From Actinomadura sp. DC4 (GTDB taxonomy: Bacteria > Actinomycetota > Actinomycetes > Streptosporangiales > Streptosporangiaceae), in the NCBI RefSeq assembly GCF_030406325.1, contig NZ_JAUEQY010000035.1, positions 1 through 64,000 of the forward strand: DNA of 64,000 nucleotides, written 5' to 3'. Positions 33,511-42,499 of the stretch are shown piece after piece. The position numbers and the translations under genes are program-made. How positions within the stretch are numbered: the stretch's first letter is position 1; each line of letters opens with the position of its first letter. The notes under the pieces were generated by a model. That model worked only from the letters and a program-made list of their open reading frames with translations. It had not been told where the DNA came from and searched no databases.

Positions 33511-34056
33511 ATGAGTGACGCCTTCCAGGTGCTCAAGATCGACCACGAGGCCATCACGACCGTGCTCCGGCGGCTGTCGGCCGGTCCCGGCGGGGCCCGC
33601 CAGCGGCTGGCCGAACGCCTGATCATCGAGGTGACCAAGCACGAGACGGTGGAAGAGGAGTTCTTCTGGCCCGCCGTACGCGAGCACGTCTCCGGCGGCG
33701 GCGCGCCGGCCGACGAGGCGACCGCCCAGGAGCAGCACGTCAAGAGCGCGCTTCAGGAGCTGGACGGGCTGAGCGCGGGCGACCCGCGATTCGAGGAACC
33801 GCTGAGCGGCCTGATCGGGGAGATCCGCGCGCATCTGACGTTCGAGGAGACGCGGGTGTGGCCTCCGCTCCGCCGGGCACTCACGGGTACACAAGCCGCC
33901 GAACTGGGCACCGCACTGATGAAGGGGAAATCGCTCGCGCCGACGCATCCGGACCCCGGCATCGCGCCCGAGCCGGGCATCCTCAAGGCGAGCGGGGCGA
34001 TGACCGCGGCGGCCGACCGTCTCAAGGACGCCGCCACCGGACGAGGAAGGGACTGA
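33511..34056 (+). CDS. Hemerythrin HHE domain protein
   Basis: 181 residues. Non-haem di-iron-type helical bundle with FQVLKIDHEAITTVLRRL near residue 5, IEVTKHETVEEEFFWPAVRE near 45, AQEQHVKSALQEL and IRAHLTFEETRVWPPLRR near 110, giving the His and Glu ligands. Roles known for the family are oxygen or NO sensing and redox stress defence. It is followed two bases after its stop by the DUF664 gene, so the pair is an operon. Confidence 0.93.
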   Translation: MSDAFQVLKIDHEAITTVLRRLSAGPGGARQRLAERLIIEVTKHETVEEEFFWPAVREHVSGGGAPADEATAQEQHVKSALQELDGLSAGDPRFEEPLSGLIGEIRAHLTFEETRVWPPLRRALTGTQAAELGTALMKGKSLAPTHPDPGIAPEPGILKASGAMTAAADRLKDAATGRGRD

Positions 34057-34057
34057 G

Positions 34058-34567
34058 ATGAACACCGCAGGCCTGCTGACCGACGCCTTCGACCGCGTAC
34101 GCGAGACCGTTCACGCCGTGGTCGACGGACTGACCCCGGACCAGCTCGCCGCACGCGTCGACGGCGAGGCGAACTCCATCGCGTGGCTCGTCTGGCACCT
34201 CACCCGCGTACAGGACGACCACGTCGCCGAGGTCGCGGGGACCGGGCAGATCTGGACCACGCGGGTCTGGGCCGAGCGCTTCGGACTCCCGCTGACCACG
34301 TCGGCGACCGGCTACGGACACGACTCCGACGACGTCGCGGCGGTCCGGGTCGACTCGCCCAAGCTGCTCACCGGCTACTACGACGAGGTGCACGAACGGA
34401 CCCTCGCGTACCTGCGCGGGCTCACCGACGAGGACCTCGATCGCGTCGTGGACCGGGCATGGTCCCCGCCGGTGACCCTCGGCGCCCGGCTCGTCAGCGT
34501 CCTCAACGACGACACCCAGCACGCGGGCCAGGCCGCCTTCGTACGGGGGATCATCCTGCGCGACTGA
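34058..34567 (+). CDS. DUF664/DinB-like (mycothiol-dependent transferase-type) protein
   Basis: 169-residue four-helix DinB-fold protein. IAWLVWHLTRVQDDHVAEVA near residue 41 and DDTQHAGQAAFVRGII near 151 supply the conserved metal-binding histidines. LPLTTSATGYGHDSDDVAAV and DSPKLLTGYYDEVHERTLAY are actinobacterial DUF664 blocks. Some family members are mycothiol S-transferases or maleylpyruvate isomerases. Operon partner of the hemerythrin gene. Confidence 0.88.
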   Translation: MNTAGLLTDAFDRVRETVHAVVDGLTPDQLAARVDGEANSIAWLVWHLTRVQDDHVAEVAGTGQIWTTRVWAERFGLPLTTSATGYGHDSDDVAAVRVDSPKLLTGYYDEVHERTLAYLRGLTDEDLDRVVDRAWSPPVTLGARLVSVLNDDTQHAGQAAFVRGIILRD

Positions 34568-34629
34568 GCGCCTCCCTTAATGGCACCATAAGCCGACCTT
34601 AAGTAATTCGGTCACCGAGCTGTCCTCTG

Positions 34630-34659
34630 TTGACAGCCGCTGTTGCGGCATGCTTTTAT
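34630..34659 (+). promoter_or_regulatory. Chitosanase promoter
   Basis: TTGACA, an 18-base spacer, then TTTTAT: a near-consensus vegetative promoter about 110 bases before the chitosanase start. Confidence 0.6.
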
Positions 34660-34665
34660 CCCAGC

Positions 34666-34692
34666 GCGTTAGGAAACAATCTTTACGAACGC
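34666..34692. promoter_or_regulatory. CsnR-box-like operator at the chitosanase start site
   Basis: GCGTTAGGAAA and TTTACGAACGC form an inverted repeat (9 of 11 pairs) around CAATC, seven bases after the -10 box and so at the expected transcription start. It resembles the TTAGGAAAnTTTCCTAA-type site of Streptomyces chitosanase genes bound by the ROK repressor CsnR. The repressor gene is not beside the chitosanase. Confidence 0.6.
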
Positions 34693-34770
34693 GCGCATTC
34701 TCCGCCAGCGCCCCTTATTCAGCGTACGCAGCCCCGGCGTACGCGAATTAGACAGGAACGGTGACCCCCC

Positions 34771-35628
34771 GTGCGATTGCCCCGGAAATCCATTCGATGG
34801 ACCGTCCCCGCCGTCCTCGCGCTCGCCGCGGCAGGTACTCCCGTCGTCCTCAACTCCGTCGAGGGCGGCGGGCACGCCGCGTCGGCGTCGCTGTCCGGCC
34901 GGGTGACGGCCGCCGCCGTCGACCTGACGGACCCGCACGAGAAGGACATCGCCATGCAGGTGGTCTCCAGCGCGGAGAACTCGTCGCTGGACTGGAAGGC
35001 ACAGTACAAATACATCGAGGACATCGGTGACGGGCGCGGGTACACCGCCGGGATCATCGGGTTCTGCTCCGGCACCGGCGACATGCTGGAGGTCGTCCAG
35101 GCCTACACCGACGCCAAGCCCGGCAACGTCCTCGCGAAGTACCTGCCGGCCCTGCGCAAGGTGAACGGCACCGACTCCCACTCGGGCCTGGACCCGAACT
35201 TCCCGGCCGACTGGCGCAAGGCCGCCACCGACACGGCCTTCCAGAAGGCCCAGAACGACGAGCGCGACTCGGTGTACTTCAACCCCGCGGTCCAGCAGGC
35301 GAAGACCGACGGCCTGCGGGCGCTCGGCCAGTTCATTTATTACGACGCCATGGTCATGCACGGCCCGGGAAATGACGCGGACAGTTTCGGCGGCATTCGC
35401 AAAACGGCGATGAGTAAGGCGAAGACGCCCACTCAGGGCGGCAACGAGACGACTTATCTCAACGCTTTCCTGGACGCTCGGAAGGCCGCGATGAAGCGCG
35501 AGGAGGCGCACAGCGACACGACCCGCGTCGACACCGAGCAGCGTGTGTTCCTCAACAACGGGAACCTCGACTTCACCCCGCCGCTGACCTGGAAGGTCTA
35601 CGGCGACAGCTACACCATCAAGAGCTAG
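34771..35628 (+). CDS. csn: Secreted GH46 chitosanase
   Basis: 285-residue precursor of an endo-chitosanase that cuts beta-1,4 links of deacetylated chitin outside the cell. The first 45 residues are a signal peptide (basic MRLPRKSIRW, then VPAVLALAAAG). The catalytic pair is visible by alignment to the Streptomyces N174 enzyme: Glu69 in SSAENSSLDWKAQYKYIED (N174 Glu22) and Asp87 in DIGDGRGYTAGIIGFCSG (N174 Asp40). The rest, for example FGGIRKTAMSKAKTPTQGGN and RVDTEQRVFLNNGNLDFTPP, is close to that family. It is transcribed alone, with its own promoter and operator upstream and a hairpin downstream. Confidence 0.97.
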   Translation: MRLPRKSIRWTVPAVLALAAAGTPVVLNSVEGGGHAASASLSGRVTAAAVDLTDPHEKDIAMQVVSSAENSSLDWKAQYKYIEDIGDGRGYTAGIIGFCSGTGDMLEVVQAYTDAKPGNVLAKYLPALRKVNGTDSHSGLDPNFPADWRKAATDTAFQKAQNDERDSVYFNPAVQQAKTDGLRALGQFIYYDAMVMHGPGNDADSFGGIRKTAMSKAKTPTQGGNETTYLNAFLDARKAAMKREEAHSDTTRVDTEQRVFLNNGNLDFTPPLTWKVYGDSYTIKS

Positions 35629-35633
35629 AGACC

Positions 35634-35674
35634 CCGGCGGCGGGAGGGGATCCCCGGTCTTTTCCCGCCGCCGG
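35634..35674. terminator. Hairpin between chitosanase and the convergent MerR gene
   Basis: CCGGCGGCGGGA pairs perfectly with TCCCGCCGCCGG around 17 bases that include TCTT. It is placed to serve both convergent genes. Confidence 0.75.
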
Positions 35675-35682
35675 CCTTGTTC

Positions 35683-36489
35683 TCAGCCGGCGGAGGTGCG
35701 GAAGACCGGCCAGCCGATCTCCGTCCGCCACGAGGCGGCATCGCCGGTGTCCCGCGGCCCGACCAGGTAGTACTCCCGTACGGGCCCGGCCACGGCGAGC
35801 GCGTGCTCGGTGACGTACGTGCCGAGGGCGCCGTAGGTGATGTCGATGTCGTCGTGCGGTCCGCGGTGCACCGTGATCGCCAGCTCGGCCCCGGGCACGA
35901 CGAAGGGGTGGACGCGGCCGGTCGCGGGCGGCTCGGCGACCGGGACGAACACCACCGCCTCGCCGCGTTCCTCGGTGAAGAGCTCGTTGTCGTAGAGACC
36001 GCCGATGGGCCCGGTCCGCGGCGAGCCGCCGAGCGCGGTGTCGAGCTCGGCCATCGCCTCGGCGTACCACCCGAGCACCGCGTCATGGCCGACGGTCGCC
36101 CGGATGGCCGCGACGGTCGTGGCGGGGGCGGCCCGCAGCTCGACCTCGGGGGTGACCGGCGTGAGAAGCCTGCGCAGCGAGGTGACGGCGGCCCGCGTAC
36201 GGTCGAGCTCCTCTTCGAGCCGGGCGAGATGCCCGGCGATGAGCGCACTCCGAACGTCCGGATCGTCCTCGGCGATCACCGCCCCGATCTCCCGTACGGG
36301 CATGCCGAGCTCCCGGAACCGCTTGATCACCTGCGCCGTGGGCACCTGCGCGGTGGAGTAGTACCGATACCCGGTGAAGGGATCGACCGCGTCGGGTTCG
36401 AGCAGCCCGGCCTCGTGATAACGCCGCAGCGTCTTCACACTGAGATGCGTGATCTGCGAAAAGTCCCCGATGGTCAGCCCCTTGCCCAT
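35683..36489 (-). CDS. MerR-family regulator with GyrI-like effector domain
   Basis: 268 residues. The N-terminal MerR HTH reads LTIGDFSQITHLSVKTLRRY, then HEAGLLEPDAVDPFTGYRYY and FRELGMPVREIGAVIAEDD, followed by a coiled-coil dimerisation helix (LARLEEELDRTRAAVTSLRR). The last 150 residues are a GyrI/BmrR-like ligand barrel (VVFVPVAEPPATGRVHPFVV; ALGTYVTEHALAVAGPVREY). Members bind hydrophobic drugs and activate exporters. ATG 36489 begins at the conserved HTH. No obvious target adjoins. Confidence 0.92.
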   Translation of the reverse strand: MGKGLTIGDFSQITHLSVKTLRRYHEAGLLEPDAVDPFTGYRYYSTAQVPTAQVIKRFRELGMPVREIGAVIAEDDPDVRSALIAGHLARLEEELDRTRAAVTSLRRLLTPVTPEVELRAAPATTVAAIRATVGHDAVLGWYAEAMAELDTALGGSPRTGPIGGLYDNELFTEERGEAVVFVPVAEPPATGRVHPFVVPGAELAITVHRGPHDDIDITYGALGTYVTEHALAVAGPVREYYLVGPRDTGDAASWRTEIGWPVFRTSAG

Positions 36490-36916
36490 GGCTGTATCTT
36501 CCCAGGGGGGCGACCCCCTGGAACCCCCGGTGTGAGGGGCTCCGCCCCCCACGCCGCCCTGCGGGCCGGCATCGGAGCGTCCGTATTCCCCTGTCCTCGG
36601 CGGACCGCCGCGCGGCACCGGCACCTCCGTGGGCGCAACCCGCTTCAGACCTCCGGCGAGCCCCGCCATCACGCACGCCGACCGGCGTGTCCCAAGACCC
36701 GGCCAACGTTCGTGGTCACCGCAGTAGCCGATCAGGCCCTGGCTGGAGGTGATGGGCTTCCACAGCGAGACGACCCGCTGCCCGGCCTGTTCGGCCTTTG
36801 CGTCGCCGGCCTCGGCCTGCCGTCGGTCGTCGGTTTCGCAGGGTGGTCTCGCCGCGCGACCCCCGCGTCGTCGATCGGCCCGCCCCCGTCGGAGGCCGAT
36901 CGACGGCGCGGTGGCG
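36490..36916. other. 427-base intergenic stretch without a confident gene
   Basis: No frame here has a start, ribosome site and family pattern together. Near the left end are two GC palindromes (see 36502-36548). Around 36720-36850 the minus strand reads AEQAGQRVVSLWKPITSSQG, which looks protein-like and may be a relic of a lost gene, but I cannot assign it. Confidence 0.4.
36502..36548. repeat. Pair of REP-like GC palindromes
   Basis: CCAGGGGG-GCGA-CCCCCTGG (36502-36521) and GGGGC-TCC-GCCCC (36536-36548). Palindromes of this type are common in actinomycete intergenic DNA and may act as terminators or dispersed repeats. Confidence 0.5.
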
Positions 36917-37972
36917 TCAGGGCCGGGCCTCGTACACGATGTTGAACGGCGTCTCGGCGACACGGCGGAAGCGGGTGAACCCGGCGTCGGTCGCGAGCCG
37001 GTGGATCGGTCGTTCGCCGGCCTGGGCGCCCAGTGAGTAGCCGCCCTCCTGGGAGAGCGCGTTGGGGACGCAGAGGAAGACCGAGAAGGAGTAGTACACC
37101 CGGCCGACCGGGTTGAGGTTGTCCGTGACGGTGTCGCCGGCCGCCGGTTCGACGATCATCCAGCTGCCGTCCGGGGCCAGGGACTCGCGTACGTTGCGGG
37201 CGGCGCCGAGCGGGTCCCCCATGTCGTGCAGGCAGTCGAAGCTCGTCACCAGGTCGTACGGCCCGCCGGTGAAGGTCTCCGCCGACGCCGTCTCGAACAC
37301 CACCTGCCCGGGCCCCAGCCGGTCCGCCGCGCGTGCCCGCGCCTGCGTCACCGAACCGGCGTGGTAGTCGAAGCCGGTGAACGCCGACCGCGGATAGGCC
37401 CCGGCCATGAGGATCGTGGAGGCGCCGAGGCCGCAGCCGATGTCGGCGACCTTCGCGCCCTCGCGCAGCTTGGCCTCCACGCCGTCGAGGGCCGGCAGCC
37501 AGGCCGTCAGGAGGTTCGCGACGTAACCCGGCCGGAAGAAGCGCTCGCAGCCGGCGAACACGTCCTGGTCGTGCTCGTGCCAGCCGACCCCGCCGCCCGT
37601 ACGGAACGCCTCGGCGATCTCCGGCTCGGCGCGCAGGGCCCCGAGCGCGAGCTGGAACGCCCCCGGTGCGTACAGCGGGCCGTCCGGGTCGGTCAGCGCG
37701 AATGCCTGCTCGGCATTGAGGGAGTACGTGCCCGAGGCGGGCTCGAAGTCCACGTATCCGCCCGCCGCCTGCCCCCGCAGCCACTCCTCGACGTACCTCG
37801 GCGCGGTCCCGGTGCGCTCGGCCAGCTCCTGCGGGCGCTGTGGCTTCTCGGCGAGCGCGCGGTAGAGCCCGAGCCGGTCACCCACGACGACGCTCCCGGC
37901 GGCCATCGTCGCGCCGAGGTCACCGACGAACCGGTGCAGGAACTCGTTGAGTCTGTCCTGGTCGACATCCAT
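36917..37972 (-). CDS. Class I SAM-dependent methyltransferase with N-terminal winged-helix domain
   Basis: 351 residues. The first 90 form a winged-helix dimerisation domain (LYRALAEKPQRPQELAERTG; APRYVEEWLRGQAAGGYVDF). The Rossmann core has KVADIGCGLGASTILMAGAY near residue 173, AFTGFDYHAGSVTQARARA, YDLVTSFDCLHDMGDPLGAA and DGSWMIVEPAAGDTVTDNLN. This architecture matches the mycobacterial Rv2258c-type methyltransferase family, whose substrate is unknown. It lies downstream of the second LAL regulator on the same strand, 90 bases away. Confidence 0.9.
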   Translation of the reverse strand: MDVDQDRLNEFLHRFVGDLGATMAAGSVVVGDRLGLYRALAEKPQRPQELAERTGTAPRYVEEWLRGQAAGGYVDFEPASGTYSLNAEQAFALTDPDGPLYAPGAFQLALGALRAEPEIAEAFRTGGGVGWHEHDQDVFAGCERFFRPGYVANLLTAWLPALDGVEAKLREGAKVADIGCGLGASTILMAGAYPRSAFTGFDYHAGSVTQARARAADRLGPGQVVFETASAETFTGGPYDLVTSFDCLHDMGDPLGAARNVRESLAPDGSWMIVEPAAGDTVTDNLNPVGRVYYSFSVFLCVPNALSQEGGYSLGAQAGERPIHRLATDAGFTRFRRVAETPFNIVYEARP

Positions 37973-38062
37973 GAGAAATCCCCCTTGAAGGTTGTTCCCA
38001 CGGTTGTACGCCGCGATCGCCGCGCGCCGGATCCGGAGTCACCACGCAGACGGCGGCCGTGA

Positions 38063-40663
38063 CTACCTATCCGGGCCGAGGTCGATACCCAGCTCGGCGG
38101 CGCGCGTCACGGCCTCGCGGCGGGTGCGGGCGCCGAGCTTCTTCAGCACCGCGGCCACGTGGTTCTCGACCGTACGGGCGGAGACCACGAGCCGCCCGGC
38201 GATCTCGGCGTTGGTCAGGCCGTCGCCGATCATCCGGAGTACCTGCAGCTGACGCTGGGTGAGGCCCAGCGGATTGGCCAGGGTGGCCGCGAGCGGACGG
38301 CGCGGCACGCGAGCGACGCCGAGCTCGCGCATCCGGGACCGTACGATGCGGGCCAGCGGCTCGGCGCCCAGCCGGTCGAGCCGGCCGAGTGCCGCCAGCT
38401 GGTCGGCCTCGTCGGGGCTCTCGGCCAGCGCGGCGGCGTGCTCGTACGGGCAGCCGGCCCGGCCCCACGCCTCGGCGGCCTCGCGCCAGCGGCCCGCCTG
38501 CTGCAGGGCGTACGGGGTGCCTGACGTGTTCGGCGGAACGGATTCGCCTGCCTTGACCAGCCAGTACCCGAGTTCGGCCGCCAGCGTCCGGTGGTCCAGC
38601 CGCAGCGCCTCGTCGTGTACGGGCCCGGCCACCGCCCGTACGGTCGCGAGATCACCGGCCAGCCAGGCGGCCTCGGCGCGCGCGGCGGCCACCGGCCCGG
38701 TGCGCTGCAGCTCGTTGATGCCGACGGCGAGGTCCCAGGCGCGCCGCAGCAGTTCGTCGCCTCCCGGCAGCCCGCGCCGGACACGGACGCGGCCCAGCAC
38801 GGTCAGCGCGGGGCACGCGACCGGCGGCTGGCTGCCGACACCCTGTTCCGCCGCGCGTACCGCCTCCTCCCACGATGCGCGGGCCAGCTCCAGCCGCCCG
38901 CGCGAGACGAACAGGTAGGCGAGGAAGCCGAAGTGCTCCGACTCCTCCGCGAGATCCACCGCGGCGGTGAGACGGTGGTCGGCCTCGTCGAGCCGGAACT
39001 GGTCGAGGAGCCCCCAGATGATGCCCACATAGGTCCGGCAGGCGTGCTCGCTCTCCCCCGCCTCGAGCGCGACGCGCAGGGCCTCGTCGAGCGTCTCCTC
39101 GCTGCCCGGATCCCCTCGGCGGAACTGCGACAGGCCGACGTTGGTCAGCGCGTGGGACAGGACCGCGGAGTCGCCGGCCGTACGGGCCAGGGCCGCCGCC
39201 CGCTCGCCGAGGTCGATGCTCTCGGCGCTGCGCTCGGCCAGCATGTGCAGCTGGGACTGGTTGCTGTACGCCAGCGCCAGCAGCCGGGGGTCGCCGCCGG
39301 CCTCCAGCACCTCGGTGGCCTCGGCGGCCTCGTCCTCGGCGCCCTTCCGGTCGCCGTTCCACCACCGCATGCGGGACAGCCAGCGGAGACCGGCGCCCAG
39401 GGTCCGCGGATCGCCGAGCGAGCGCAGCAGGGCCACGGCGCGCTCCTGGACCTCCACCGCCCGCGGCCCGGACCCGATCCGGTAGCACTCGATGGCGTAG
39501 CGCTGGAGCAGATCGGCCAGCTCCGCGGGCGGGAACCGCTCCTCTTGCGCCAGGACGAGCTCGTAGTGCGCGGCGGCCTCGCGGTGGGCCCCGGCGTCGG
39601 CGGCGTCGCTCGCCGCGGCCGGCCCGTACGTGGCGATGGCGTCCTGGTCACCGGCCTGCGCGGCATGGTGCACGACGCGGGAGAGCGCGACGCCCTCCCG
39701 GCCCGCGAGCTCGGCGAGCACCCGCCGGTGCAGCTCGACTCTCCGGGCCGCGGGCAGGGCGTCCACGATGGTGCGGCGCGTGAGCTCGTGGCGGAACGCC
39801 ACGCGTACCGGCGAGACCACCAGCAGCCCGCGTTCCTCGGCCCGCGCCAGCGCGGTCAGGCCGCCCGGCACCAGAGCGTCCACCAGCCATCGGTCGAGCG
39901 CCGACGGCACGACGGCGAGCTGTTCGAGCGCGTCCTGCGCGTCTTCCGGCAGGTGACGCACGCGGGCCAGGACCGCGTCCACGATCGTGTACGGGACCTG
40001 CCCCGTGCCGCCGGAGGCCAGCACCTCGCTGACGAAGAACGGATTGCCCGAGGTCACCGAGAAGACGTCCTCGCCGTCGAGCGGGCTGCCGGCGCTCAGG
40101 TGCCGTACGGCCTGGGCCGACAGGCGTTTCAGCGGCAGGTGGTGGACGCGCTCGGCGCCCGACGCCTGGCCCAGCAGCTGCCGCAGCGGATGGTCGCGGT
40201 CCAGCTCGTCGTCGCGGTAGGTCAGCACGAGGACGGCGGGCAGCCCGGCGATCCGGCGCACGAGGTAGCGGAGCACGTCGAGGGTCGCGGCGTCGGCCCA
40301 GTGGACGTCCTCCACCACCAGGACGGTCGGGCGGGCCCGCCAGTCCAGCTCCGCACGCAGCGCCGAGAGCACCTGCTCCCGGTTGTCGCCGGCCTGGAGA
40401 GCGCGGCTGAGCTCGGTCCCGACCGAACCGACGAGGTCGCGGAACGGCCCCAGAGTCCCGGGCGTGGCCAGGTCGTCGCAGTACCCGAAGAGGATCCGTC
40501 CCTCGGCCGGCAGATGCGCGCGTACCGCCTCGGCGACGGAGGACTTGCCGATACCGGCCTCACCGAAGACGAGCACGACCGAGCCGGCCCCGCCCGCCGC
40601 CTCCTGCGCCGCCGTGGCGAGAACACCGAGCTCGTGATCACGTTCGAGGATCCGCCGCCCCAT
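38063..40663 (-). CDS. Large ATP-binding LuxR-type regulator (LAL family, AAA_16)
   Basis: 866 residues. The N-terminal ATPase has Walker A LVFGEAGIGKSSVAEAVRAH near residue 31 and Walker B TVLVVEDVHWADAATLDVLR near 111. A TPR-like middle follows from about residue 330 to 790. The LuxR-type HTH ends the protein: LTQRQLQVLRMIGDGLTNAE and then R-T-V-E-N-H-V-A-A-V-L-K-K-L-G. It is of the MalT/LAL activator type. Distinct from the AfsR-like regulator at 18 kb: here the ATPase is AAA_16 and starts at RRILERDHELGVL. Likely targets are the adjacent methyltransferase or its own operon. Confidence 0.92.
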   Translation of the reverse strand: MGRRILERDHELGVLATAAQEAAGGAGSVVLVFGEAGIGKSSVAEAVRAHLPAEGRILFGYCDDLATPGTLGPFRDLVGSVGTELSRALQAGDNREQVLSALRAELDWRARPTVLVVEDVHWADAATLDVLRYLVRRIAGLPAVLVLTYRDDELDRDHPLRQLLGQASGAERVHHLPLKRLSAQAVRHLSAGSPLDGEDVFSVTSGNPFFVSEVLASGGTGQVPYTIVDAVLARVRHLPEDAQDALEQLAVVPSALDRWLVDALVPGGLTALARAEERGLLVVSPVRVAFRHELTRRTIVDALPAARRVELHRRVLAELAGREGVALSRVVHHAAQAGDQDAIATYGPAAASDAADAGAHREAAAHYELVLAQEERFPPAELADLLQRYAIECYRIGSGPRAVEVQERAVALLRSLGDPRTLGAGLRWLSRMRWWNGDRKGAEDEAAEATEVLEAGGDPRLLALAYSNQSQLHMLAERSAESIDLGERAAALARTAGDSAVLSHALTNVGLSQFRRGDPGSEETLDEALRVALEAGESEHACRTYVGIIWGLLDQFRLDEADHRLTAAVDLAEESEHFGFLAYLFVSRGRLELARASWEEAVRAAEQGVGSQPPVACPALTVLGRVRVRRGLPGGDELLRRAWDLAVGINELQRTGPVAAARAEAAWLAGDLATVRAVAGPVHDEALRLDHRTLAAELGYWLVKAGESVPPNTSGTPYALQQAGRWREAAEAWGRAGCPYEHAAALAESPDEADQLAALGRLDRLGAEPLARIVRSRMRELGVARVPRRPLAATLANPLGLTQRQLQVLRMIGDGLTNAEIAGRLVVSARTVENHVAAVLKKLGARTRREAVTRAAELGIDLGPDR

Positions 40664-40732
40664 GTCCGGATGGTCCCATAACGACGTTCGTTTCAGTCGA
40701 TCGCTTTCAGCCGGTCGCGCAGCCGCCGCTGC

Positions 40733-41335
40733 TCACGGCTCAGCCCGAGCGAACCCACGGACCTCGTCCTCGGTGACCGCCCACTCCTCCGGGCCGTCGG
40801 TGATCTGCACCCGCCAGCGGCTTTTCTCGTCCCCGAGGCAGATCAGGCGCAGCTCGTGCTCGTCCCACTCCAGCGGGATACGGAAGGCAATCGGATCCGG
40901 TGTCTCGGGCGGGAGCGCGTCGAGGATGCCCCGCCCCTGCCCGCGAAGGGCGTCCGCGCCGACGGCCGCGCCGCGCGGGAACATCCCGTTCCCCCGGCCT
41001 GAGGGGTAGACCGCGATCCCGTCCGGATCGCGTGTGACGCCGATGAAGTCGACGCAGTGCGTGACCAGTGTCGGCGAGGGGTGATCGGCCTCGTCGAGAA
41101 GGAACCGCCCGAACGCCCGTACGTCGGCCTCGGCCTCGGCCTCGGTGAAGCGCAACTCGATGTCGTCCGGACCGGGGGCGATGCGCGGAGAACGCAGGGC
41201 GTCCGCCTCACTGACCGCGAACTCGCTCACCGGCGTCCGCAGCTGAAGGACACCGTCCGGACGCCGGGCCAGCATCGGCAACCCCCGCCCGCCGACGGCG
41301 AGCCCGTCCAGCCGGAACACGATCTGATCAGGCAC
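40733..41335 (-). CDS. Hypothetical soluble protein (200 aa)
   Basis: Not recognised. 200 residues, rich in acidic residues. It shows VPDQIVFRLDGLAVGGRGLP, then LVTHCVDFIGVTRDPDGIAV and FRIPLEWDEHELRLICLGDE. No signal peptide or membrane segment. The GTG 41335 start has GGAGGGG close upstream. It lies 69 bases upstream of the second LAL regulator on the same strand and could be its operon partner. Confidence 0.65.
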   Translation of the reverse strand: MPDQIVFRLDGLAVGGRGLPMLARRPDGVLQLRTPVSEFAVSEADALRSPRIAPGPDDIELRFTEAEAEADVRAFGRFLLDEADHPSPTLVTHCVDFIGVTRDPDGIAVYPSGRGNGMFPRGAAVGADALRGQGRGILDALPPETPDPIAFRIPLEWDEHELRLICLGDEKSRWRVQITDGPEEWAVTEDEVRGFARAEP

Positions 41336-41404
41336 GACCCCTCCGTTTGACCCTCCCCCCGGGGGAGCCTTCACCGTGGGCTGACCACTCGCGGAGGAGG
41401 ACGT

Positions 41405-42178
41405 GTGATCAGTATTGATGACTCGCTTGCCGGGCGGCGGGCGCTGGTGACCGGGGGGAGTAAGGGCTCTGGAGCCGCGATCGTCGCGCGGCTGGCTGAG
41501 GCCGGGGCCACGGTCATGACCACGGCCCGTACGATGCCGGCCGGCCACCCGGACCCGGAGCGGTTCGTCGCCGCCGACGTCAGCACCGCCGAAGGCGTGG
41601 AGACCGTGATCGACCGCGTCGGCGCGGTCGACATCCTCGTCCATACCGTCGGCGGGTCGCATGCGAGTGCAGGCGGGTTCGCCGCGCTCGGTGACCGGCA
41701 GTGGCAGGACGAGCTCGACCTCAACCTGCTCTCCGCCGTACGCCTCGACCGTGGCCTGCTGCCCGGCATGATCGAGCGCGGCGAAGGCGTCATCGTGCAC
41801 GTCTCGTCGATTCAGCGTCGGATGCCGCTGTTCGAGGCGACGCTCGGGTACGCCGCCGCCAAGGCCGCGCTCACCGCGTACAGCAAGGGCCTGGCCAACG
41901 AGGTCGGGCCCAAGGGCGTGCGGGTCAACACCGTCGCGCCCGGGTTCATCCGGACCTCGGGGGCCGACGGGCTGATCGACCGGATCGCCCACGGCGCCGG
42001 CATCGACAAAGAGGCGGCCCTCCAGCAGGTCATGGACTCCCTCGGCGGTATCCCGATCGGACGGCCCGCCGAGCCCGCCGAAGTGGCCGAGCTGGTCGCC
42101 TTCCTCGTCTCCGACCGCGCCAGGTCCATCAACGGTGCCGAGCACGTCATCGACGGCGGCACCATCCCCACCGTCTAG
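41405..42178 (+). CDS. SDR-family oxidoreductase
   Basis: 257-residue classical [23 protein letters not shown] holds the TGxxxGxG cofactor loop, [20 protein letters not shown] is the conserved N-x-A-G region (here V-G-G), [20 protein letters not shown] the Ser/Tyr/Lys site, and [18 protein letters not shown] and [19 protein letters not shown] the C-terminus. GTG 41405 follows GGAGGAGG. The downstream SnoaL-like gene is 12 bases away and probably co-transcribed. Confidence 0.95.
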   Translation: MISIDDSLAGRRALVTGGSKGSGAAIVARLAEAGATVMTTARTMPAGHPDPERFVAADVSTAEGVETVIDRVGAVDILVHTVGGSHASAGGFAALGDRQWQDELDLNLLSAVRLDRGLLPGMIERGEGVIVHVSSIQRRMPLFEATLGYAAAKAALTAYSKGLANEVGPKGVRVNTVAPGFIRTSGADGLIDRIAHGAGIDKEAALQQVMDSLGGIPIGRPAEPAEVAELVAFLVSDRARSINGAEHVIDGGTIPTV

Positions 42179-42190
42179 AAAGGACGCGTC

Positions 42191-42499
42191 ATGGAACGAA
42201 TCCACCGCTACTTCGAGCTCGCCGTCCAGCCCGACCTGGAGGCGTACTACGCGCAGTTCGCCGACGACGCCCTGGTCGAGGACGAGGGCAGGGAGCGCCG
42301 CGGCATCGCGGCCATCCGGGAATGGCGCACTGAGGTGCCGCCGGTGAAGTACAGCGTCCAGGAGATCACCGAGAGCGGCGCCGGGCACGACGCGTACGCC
42401 GAGATCAGCGGTGGCTTCCCCGGCAGCCCGGTGACACTCACGTTCCACTTCGAGTTCACCGCGGACGGGCGCATCGAGAAGCTGACCATCCGGCCCTAA
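42191..42499 (+). CDS. SnoaL/NTF2-like protein
   Basis: 102-residue alpha+beta-barrel protein. RIHRYFELAVQPDLEAYYAQ forms the helical start, and FADDALVEDEGRERRGIAAI and IREWRTEVPPVKYSVQEITE the cone. TLTFHFEFTADGRIEKLTIR is the final strand pair. NTF2-like proteins are small isomerase/hydrolase or binding folds, often beside SDR genes as here. It overlaps the convergent winged-helix gene by four bases. Confidence 0.9.
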   Translation: MERIHRYFELAVQPDLEAYYAQFADDALVEDEGRERRGIAAIREWRTEVPPVKYSVQEITESGAGHDAYAEISGGFPGSPVTLTFHFEFTADGRIEKLTIRP

